Part shown: positions 7,228 to 12,697 of the stretch, piece after piece
Numbering within the stretch: the first letter of the stretch is position 1
How the letters are laid out: every line of letters starts with the position of its first letter
Made by a program: the position numbers and the translations under genes
The notes under the pieces: model-generated
Told to the model about the DNA's origin: nothing
Databases searched by the model: none
What the model saw: only the letters and a program-made list of their open reading frames with translations
Source: an uncultured Bacteroidales bacterium
Lineage (GTDB): Bacteria; Bacteroidota; Bacteroidia; Bacteroidales; WCHB1-69
NCBI GenBank assembly: GCA_937949745.1
Contig: CALECM010000134.1
Location: 1 to 15,353, forward strand
Direction of reading: 5' to 3'
Length of the DNA stretch: 15,353 nt

Positions 7228-7874
7228 TTCTCAGTAAATTGTTCAGACGGATATTTCTCGACATTCATCATGCCCGATATCAAATATCGCTTATTGTTTT
7301 TCAGCAATGTACAGCGGGCCCTGGTCCGGGCGAAATAGTCGACCCTGAAAATTTTATTCCGGCAAATGAAAACATCTCCGATTTTAAGATCATGAAGATA
7401 TAAAACGTTCGCCGGTTTAGAACGGTATTTATCCAGCGTTAGTTCCAGTTCACGGTCGAGTACGGTCGAACTCATGATCTTTTTACTATGGCGCAGGTAA
7501 GCAGTTTTGATATCCTCCGGTAAATCCACCTGATCCGTAAGATTTTCAATTAGCAACCGGAAAAAGTGTTTCCATTCTTCGCCATGGGATTTTACGCGTG
7601 CCATATTGTAATGCTTATATACGATATAATGGGCCACTTCATGGAGGTAGACCAATAAAAAATCATAACTGCAGAGATCGGAATTGACCGTGATGGTAGG
7701 TGTTTTTCCTTTCACCCGGAAATATTTAAAATCTCCCTTCTTGGTTTTTCTGGGAGGCACTATATGAAAATGGAAATGATGAGTATCGAATTGAAAATAG
7801 GCAAAATTGAGGGCTTCAGGGGGAAAGAACGGAGTTGCTTTCCGGATAAAGTCCTCTCTTGATATCTTAACCAT
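7224..7874 (-). CDS. SprT-like zinc metalloprotease domain protein
   Basis: This 216-residue protein has the zinc-protease signature HEVAH at 78-82 (Glu79 catalytic; His78 and His82 zinc ligands). SHGEEWKHFF (96-105) carries the third His (97) in the arrangement of SprT/SPRTN proteins. Family members include DNA-protein crosslink proteases, but the role of the Bacteroidota proteins is not established. The C-terminal part (about 165-205) is a small beta segment (KIGDVFICRNKIFRVD...) seen in other Bacteroidota relatives as I recall, and it replaces the four-Cys zinc ribbon of E. coli SprT; only two Cys lie here. No signal peptide, so cytosolic. The start overlaps the stop of the small lipoprotein by 8 nt, and its stop overlaps the next gene as ATGA. 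Confidence 0.85.
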   Translation of the reverse strand: MVKISREDFIRKATPFFPPEALNFAYFQFDTHHFHFHIVPPRKTKKGDFKYFRVKGKTPTITVNSDLCSYDFLLVYLHEVAHYIVYKHYNMARVKSHGEEWKHFFRLLIENLTDQVDLPEDIKTAYLRHSKKIMSSTVLDRELELTLDKYRSKPANVLYLHDLKIGDVFICRNKIFRVDYFARTRARCTLLKNNKRYLISGMMNVEKYPSEQFTEK

Positions 7875-8025
7875 AAGTATCGGGAATTTTATCAGGCTGT
7901 ATCAATTCGCAACCGCAATTCCTGCTTCTTTTCCTCTTGTGCTGCCCGTATATTTTCGGCGCGCAGGAAGAAGCCAGGAATGAGAGGATCAATATCAACA
8001 GGATGACTTTAAAACACCTTTTCAT
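7867..8025 (-). CDS. 52-residue small lipoprotein between purA and the SprT-like gene
   Basis: A short minus-strand frame, ATG at 8023-8025 and TAA at 7867-7869, encodes 52 residues. A basic start (MKRCFK) is followed by a Leu/Ile-rich stretch (7-18) and FLASSC, with Cys21 as the likely lipidation site. The mature peptide would be only 32 residues: strongly basic at first (QHKRKRSRN, 28-36), then a CGC motif (37-39 as C-G-C) and a polar tail. It fills the purA-SprT gap almost exactly: the ATG follows the purA stop after 1 nt (TAATATG) and its stop overlaps the SprT-like start by 8 nt. This packing and the clear signal peptide argue that it is a real gene. Function unknown. Confidence 0.72.
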   Translation of the reverse strand: MKRCFKVILLILILSFLASSCAPKIYGQHKRKRSRNCGCELIQPDKIPDTYG

Positions 8026-8026
8026 A

Positions 8027-9301
8027 TTATGAATTTCTGTAAATGGATCCGGTCCTGTCAGGACTGACCGAAATGATGGAGATTTTTACTCCCGTTTCTT
8101 TTTCGATAAACCGGATATATTGCTTAAAAGTTTCGGGTAATTCGTCATAATTTTTAATACCGGAGATATCTTCGTGCCAGCCCGGTAAAGTAGTATATAC
8201 GGGTTCGATCTCCGCATGTATATCAAACGGGAATTTATCCGTTATATTACCGTCAATTTTATAGGAAGTGCAAACTTTTACGGATTCGAAACCGGATAAT
8301 ACGTCAGCCTTCGTAAGTACGATATCGGTTACGCCGTTCAACATGATCGTGTATTTGAGCGCTACGAGATCAAGCCATCCGCAACGGCGGGGGCGTCCTG
8401 TAGTGGCTCCGAATTCGAATCCTTTTTCCCGTAATTTTTCTCCTGTTTCATCGAATAATTCGGTGGGAAACGGGCCGCAGCCTACGCGGGTACAATAAGC
8501 TTTCGCGATACCGATCACTTTTCCGGTATGGCACGGTGCGATTCCCAGTCCCGTAAATGCTCCTGCGGCGACGGTATTGGAAGAGGTAACAAAAGGATAG
8601 GATCCGAAATCTATGTCAAGTAAAGTACCCTGTGCACCTTCTGCCAGGATGGTTTTACCTTCTTTCATATAATCATTCAGCAGATATTCGCTCTCAATGA
8701 TCCTGAATTGTCTGATGGTCGACAGCGAGTCAAACCATTTTTGTTCCAGTTCGGGAAGTATATCCTTATAGTCATATTGGTAATGGTTGAGGAGAGATAA
8801 ATGGGTATCTTTCAGGTCACGGTAGCGTTCCTCGAAACCGGAGGTAAATATATCGCCTATCCGTAAGCCGTTACGTCCGGTTTTGTCGGTATACGCAGGA
8901 CCGATTCCTTTCAGTGTGGAGCCGATCTTTTTGGATCCTTTTCTCGATTCGAGGGCCGCGTCCAGTAACCGATGTGTGGGTAATATGAGATTGGCTTTAT
9001 TAGAAAGAAAGAGATTTTCGGTAGGATGAACTCCCATTTTTACTAACTCTTCAATCTCTTCCCTGAAAATAACGGGATCCAGCACCACGCCATTCCCGAT
9101 GATGTTGATTTTTTCCGGATGAAAAATACCCGAAGGGATCAGGTGCAATACGTGCTTGATTCCGTTAAATTCCAAAGAGTGTCCGGCATTGGCCCCTCCC
9201 TGGAAACGCGCGATAATGTCATAAGAAGGAGTTAAAAGATCCACAACTTTTCCTTTTCCTTCATCTCCCCATTGTAAGCCCAGCAAAATATCGATTTTCA
9301 T
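8027..9301 (-). CDS. purA: Adenylosuccinate synthetase (PurA)
   Basis: PurA joins aspartate to IMP with GTP, the first step from IMP to AMP. From the ATG at 9299-9301 the protein is 424 residues and begins MKIDILLGLQWGDEGKGK, placing catalytic Asp13 in the GDEGKGK loop (12-18) and His41 in NAGH (38-41), exactly the canonical numbering. Later GTP- and IMP-binding blocks include GSKKIGSTLKGIGPAYTDK, TTGRPRRCGWLD and LTKAD. An in-frame GTG at 9365-9367 would add 22 residues, but it overlaps a -7 promoter box and the extra residues are not part of the family, so the internal ATG is chosen. The first gene of the minus-strand run; the small lipoprotein follows after 1 nt. Confidence 0.97.
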   Translation of the reverse strand: MKIDILLGLQWGDEGKGKVVDLLTPSYDIIARFQGGANAGHSLEFNGIKHVLHLIPSGIFHPEKINIIGNGVVLDPVIFREEIEELVKMGVHPTENLFLSNKANLILPTHRLLDAALESRKGSKKIGSTLKGIGPAYTDKTGRNGLRIGDIFTSGFEERYRDLKDTHLSLLNHYQYDYKDILPELEQKWFDSLSTIRQFRIIESEYLLNDYMKEGKTILAEGAQGTLLDIDFGSYPFVTSSNTVAAGAFTGLGIAPCHTGKVIGIAKAYCTRVGCGPFPTELFDETGEKLREKGFEFGATTGRPRRCGWLDLVALKYTIMLNGVTDIVLTKADVLSGFESVKVCTSYKIDGNITDKFPFDIHAEIEPVYTTLPGWHEDISGIKNYDELPETFKQYIRFIEKETGVKISIISVSPDRTGSIYRNS

Positions 9302-9366
9302 AGATTCAGCTATAAAATTTTTGGTAATATTATCAATTGAAAATTTGTTAATTAAAAATTCAGGCA

Positions 9367-9374
9367 CAAAGTTA
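9367..9374 (-). promoter_or_regulatory. Candidate purA promoter -7 box (TAACTTTG)
   Basis: TAACTTTG on the minus strand matches TAnnTTTG exactly and lies 65 nt before the purA ATG. Transcription would begin about 9360, giving a leader of roughly 58 nt. No matching TTTG -33 element is seen at the usual spacing. The leader is AT-rich and shows no purine riboswitch core or stable hairpin. Confidence 0.45.
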
Positions 9375-9386
9375 ATCTATTTTACA

Positions 9387-10634
9387 TTATGCGCCCGCTT
9401 TTTTGCCAATATCGCGTTGGAATGGCTTGATTTCAAAATAATCAAGGACAGAATAAATATGGTCGAAAATATCGGATTGTATATTTTCATATTTTATCCA
9501 TTCGGAAGTAGCCGTAAAACAATATAATTCAATAGGTAAGCCATATTCGCTAGGTGCCAGCTGCCTTACCATTAAAGTGCCTTTCCGGCTGATATTGGGA
9601 TTATTCCGTAAATAAGATAAAATATAAGCCCGCAACACGCCGATATTGGTTTGGTGTCTGCCGTTAGGCAACAACTCTGTATCTGCGCCAAGATCGGCGT
9701 TGTATTTTTCCACTTCTTTTTCCAGGTTTTCCACATATTTTTCAATGAGCTGGATTTTTTTGAATTTGGCCAGCATTTCGGGTGTACAGGCTTTAATGGA
9801 TGTTACGTCGACATTAAAGGAACGTTTGATACGCCGGATTCCAAGTTCCTGTATCGCCCGCCAGTTCTGGAAAGAATCCGAGACAAGTTGTTTCACGGGA
9901 ATCGTGGAAATGGTCTTATCAAAATTTCTCACTTTTACCGAAATAAGGTTGATCTCTTCCACATCCCCGTCCACGCCGTATTTGCTCATGGTAATCCAGT
10001 CTCCGTTACGTAGAAGATCATTGGAAGCCAGTTGTATACTGTTGACGAAACCCACGATCGTATCCTGGAAAACCAGTATTAATACGGCGGAAAAGGCTCC
10101 GATCCCGGCCAGTAAACCTGCCGGAGACTGGTTAAGCAGGATGGAAATTACCAGTATGACGGCGATCGCCCAAAAAACGACCGTAACGATCTGGATGTAA
10201 CTTTTTATAGGTTTATCTTTGGTCGCTTCTTTCTGTAATAATACGTCGGCGAGGGCTTTCATAAAAGCCGAAATAATAAGCGTCAGATTGATGATGAGGG
10301 CAATCCTCACTAATGCCGAAAAGAATGTTTCGGCACCGCTTTCCGGACGATAGAATTGCGGGATCATTTTTAGAATAATAAAAACCGGAATCAGTGCGGC
10401 GATATAACCGAAAAACTTCTTATCCAGCAATTCCTGACGCCAAAGATTGGGACGACGCCTGTTGGCCAGGCGTACTACATAGGTGATGATTTTTTTAAGA
10501 AGATAATGGATAAGGAATCCGAAAAAACATAATCCGGCGAAAATGATGAAATTATTCAGAAATTGGGCAAGTACGCTGTGAATACCCAGGCGTGTCAGCA
10601 TTTCCGTAAGTGAATCTGAAATTCCGTAAAACAT
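9387..10634 (-). CDS. Mechanosensitive ion channel, YbdG (MscM-like) type
   Basis: The 415-residue inner-membrane protein belongs to the MscS superfamily, which opens under membrane tension to protect cells from osmotic downshock. Likely membrane segments are about 24-48, 74-92, 103-125, 147-168 and 171-200. The last is the pore-lining helix (AGLLAGIGAFSAVLILVFQD), followed by the MscS beta domain starting NDLLRNGDWI (205-214). The blocks SKYGVDGDVEEI, VKVRNFDKTISTIP and LVSDSFQNW closely match E. coli YbdG as I recall it. That protein is also 415 residues and has the same insertion (about 285-345) in the C-terminal domain. The gene is minus strand, ends before the purA promoter and starts divergent from ftcD with 247 bp between. 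Confidence 0.92.
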   Translation of the reverse strand: MFYGISDSLTEMLTRLGIHSVLAQFLNNFIIFAGLCFFGFLIHYLLKKIITYVVRLANRRRPNLWRQELLDKKFFGYIAALIPVFIILKMIPQFYRPESGAETFFSALVRIALIINLTLIISAFMKALADVLLQKEATKDKPIKSYIQIVTVVFWAIAVILVISILLNQSPAGLLAGIGAFSAVLILVFQDTIVGFVNSIQLASNDLLRNGDWITMSKYGVDGDVEEINLISVKVRNFDKTISTIPVKQLVSDSFQNWRAIQELGIRRIKRSFNVDVTSIKACTPEMLAKFKKIQLIEKYVENLEKEVEKYNADLGADTELLPNGRHQTNIGVLRAYILSYLRNNPNISRKGTLMVRQLAPSEYGLPIELYCFTATSEWIKYENIQSDIFDHIYSVLDYFEIKPFQRDIGKKAGA

Positions 10635-10881
10635 CAGTATTTCGGTTTTAGTAATGGTTAGTGTTATAAATTACGGCAAAAATAATAAAAATGGTGTTTA
10701 CATTCTTCTCGTACGACAAATTAATCGCTGAATAGACTAAAACAGAGTAAGATAGGTAAGTGAAATTAAGTTTGGATTCATGAAGGGAAAATAAAAAACT
10801 TTATCTATTTTTGCCCCTTTAAAAAGAATTCCGTCCGAAGGATGGATTTTGTGAATATTAAGAATTTAAATCGATATAACA
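10635..10881. promoter_or_regulatory. Divergent promoter region mscS-like / ftcD
   Basis: This 247-bp AT-rich region has no convincing frame of its own. On the minus strand TATTTTTG at 10677-10684 is an exact TAnnTTTG box about 43 nt before the channel gene. On the plus strand TATTTTTG at 10806-10813 is an exact box 68 nt before ftcD. Both read ATTTTTGCC. A TTTG at 10771-10774 is 31 nt before the ftcD box, too far for a standard -33. No clear operator palindrome was found. Confidence 0.45.
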
Positions 10882-12582
10882 ATGAAACAGTTAATTGAAT
10901 GTGTTCCTAATTTTAGTGAAGGACGTAATCCGGATATTATTAAACAGATCACGCAAGAAATTGAGAAAATAGACGGCGTAAAACTGCTGGATGTGGATCC
11001 GGGGGTTACCACCAACAGGACCGTGGTTACTTTCGTCGGGACTCCGGATGAGGTGATTGAAGCAGCTTTCCGGGCCATTCATAAAGCCAAGGAATTGATC
11101 GATATGCGGCAACATCACGGAGATCATCCCCGTTTCGGCGCTACCGACGTATGTCCCCTGGTACCCGTTTCCAATATTACGATGGAAGAAACCGTGGAAT
11201 ATGCCCGCAAGTTAGCGAAAAGGGTAGGAGAAGAGTTGGGAATTCCTGTTTACTGTTATGAAAATGCGGCAGTCGAAGAAAAAAGACGTAACCTGGCTAA
11301 TTGCCGCCAGGGAGAATATGAAGCGGTGAAAGAACGGATCGGGACTGCCGACTGGAAACCTGATTTCGGTCCTACGGTCTATAATGAAAGCGTGGCTAAA
11401 AGCGGCGCTACTGCCATAGGAGCCAGGGATTTTCTGCTCGCGGTTAATTTTAACCTGAATACCACTTCGGTGCGTAGGGCCAATGCCATTGCTTTTGATG
11501 TCAGGGAAAAAGGTCGTCCTAAAAGAGAAGGTAATCCGATTACCGGTAAAATCATGAAAGATGCGAACGGCCAGACTATCAATATCCCGGGTACCCTTAA
11601 AGGAACCAAAGCGATCGGCTGGTATATAGGTGAATACGGTATCGCTCAGGTTTCCATGAATATTACCAATACGAATCAAACTCCGCTGCATGTGGCATTT
11701 GAAGAAGTGAGTGCCAAAGCAGCCCAAAGAGGGATACGGGTAACCGGTTTGGAAATAGTGGGCCTGACTCCTAAGAAAACCTTGATCGATGCCGCAGATT
11801 TTTATTTGAAGAAACAACACCGTTCACTGGGCATCGATGAACAAGAGAAAATGAAGATCGCGATCAAATCTATGGGACTCGACGATTTAAAGCCTTTTAA
11901 TCCTGAAGAAAAAGTGATCGAATATCTGATCGAACAGGAAAATAAAACCCGGAAGCTTGTTGATATGGATTGCAAAGCGTTTGCTAACGAGACGGCATCC
12001 GAAAGTCCCGCACCGGGCGGCGGTTCAATTTCTGCCTATATGGGTGCGCTGGGTGCCGCGCTGGGTACTATGGTTGCCAACCTTTCCTCCCATAAGCCGG
12101 GATGGGATGACCGTTGGGAAGAATTTTCACAGTGGGCTGAAAAAGGCCAAATGATCAAAGATGAACTTCTCTACCTGGTGGATGAGGATACCAATTCTTT
12201 CAACAAAATTATGGATGCCTTCGGACTTCCCAAAGGTACCGAAGAAGAAAAAAACATACGTAAACAAGCTATTCAGGAAGCGACGAAATATGCGATCGAA
12301 GTTCCGTTCAGGACCATCGAACGTTCATTCGATGTATTTGAACTTTGCGAAGCCATGATCCGGGAAGGTAATCCTAACTCCGTGTCGGATGCGGGAGTGG
12401 GCGCGCTTTGTGCCAGGGCTGCCGTTACCGGCGCATACCTGAACGTAAAAATCAATGCCGCTGATCTGGACGATAAAGAATATGCGAATCAGATTACGGC
12501 CAAAGCCCATGAATATGTGCGGAAAGCCAATGAATTGGAGAAAGATCTTTTAAGGAGAGTAGAGGAAATTATTGAAAAATAG
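10882..12582 (+). CDS. ftcD: Bifunctional glutamate formimidoyltransferase / formimidoyl-THF cyclodeaminase (FtcD)
   Basis: FtcD moves the formimino group of formiminoglutamate, a histidine breakdown product, to tetrahydrofolate and then converts it to methenyl-THF and ammonia. The transferase half (about 1-330) starts LIECVPNFSEGR (4-15) and has GDHPRFGATDVCPLVPV from 80, with His82 at the position of the known catalytic His of the mammalian enzyme. The cyclodeaminase half (about 355-566) has SPAPGGGSISAYMGALGAA (375-393) and DEDTNSFN (434-441), with the expected acidic residues. Both halves are in one uninterrupted frame, as in animals and many Bacteroidota. Cytosolic. No hutH, hutU or hutI lies nearby; ileS follows after 115 nt. 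No Shine-Dalgarno sequence before the ATG. Confidence 0.96.
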   Translation: MKQLIECVPNFSEGRNPDIIKQITQEIEKIDGVKLLDVDPGVTTNRTVVTFVGTPDEVIEAAFRAIHKAKELIDMRQHHGDHPRFGATDVCPLVPVSNITMEETVEYARKLAKRVGEELGIPVYCYENAAVEEKRRNLANCRQGEYEAVKERIGTADWKPDFGPTVYNESVAKSGATAIGARDFLLAVNFNLNTTSVRRANAIAFDVREKGRPKREGNPITGKIMKDANGQTINIPGTLKGTKAIGWYIGEYGIAQVSMNITNTNQTPLHVAFEEVSAKAAQRGIRVTGLEIVGLTPKKTLIDAADFYLKKQHRSLGIDEQEKMKIAIKSMGLDDLKPFNPEEKVIEYLIEQENKTRKLVDMDCKAFANETASESPAPGGGSISAYMGALGAALGTMVANLSSHKPGWDDRWEEFSQWAEKGQMIKDELLYLVDEDTNSFNKIMDAFGLPKGTEEEKNIRKQAIQEATKYAIEVPFRTIERSFDVFELCEAMIREGNPNSVSDAGVGALCARAAVTGAYLNVKINAADLDDKEYANQITAKAHEYVRKANELEKDLLRRVEEIIEK

Positions 12583-12610
12583 TGCCGGAGAATTTTTCTG
12601 ATAAGTTCAT

Positions 12611-12638
12611 TGATCATATCCTAAAAACGATATGATCA
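12611..12638. repeat. Perfect 10-bp inverted repeat between ftcD and ileS
   Basis: Arms TGATCATATC (12611-12620) and GATATGATCA (12629-12638) are perfect reverse complements around an 8-nt loop (CTAAAAAC). The arms are AT-rich and are not followed by a strong T run, so a standard rho-independent terminator is doubtful. It lies 28 nt after the ftcD stop and 25 nt before the ileS -7 box, a position that also fits a repressor-binding site. Confidence 0.5.
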
Positions 12639-12663
12639 TAATACATTAAATCTACATTTTTCG

Positions 12664-12693
12664 TACCTTTGCCAGTTTATTTCTAAAAGGAGG
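12664..12693 (+). promoter_or_regulatory. ileS -7 box and strong Shine-Dalgarno sequence
   Basis: TACCTTTG at 12664-12671 matches TAnnTTTG exactly; transcription would start about 12678, giving a leader of about 20 nt. AAGGAGG at 12687-12693 is a full Shine-Dalgarno sequence 4 nt before the ATG at 12698. It is the only one of this strength before a gene start in the window. It fixes the ileS start. Confidence 0.6.
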
Positions 12694-12697
12694 AAAA

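Noticed and set aside
9302..9366. Purine riboswitch in the purA leader
   Set aside because: The leader is short and AT-rich and shows none of the conserved junction or loop pairing of purine riboswitches.
9646..10200. Plus-strand 184-residue open frame antisense to the channel gene
   Set aside because: Low-complexity Ser/Thr-rich product explained by the complement of the MscS-type coding sequence.
11212..11820. Minus-strand 202-residue open frame inside ftcD
   Set aside because: Antisense to a fully conserved stretch of ftcD; its composition (many His, Phe, Ile from complementary codons) is that of a shadow frame and no family motif is visible.
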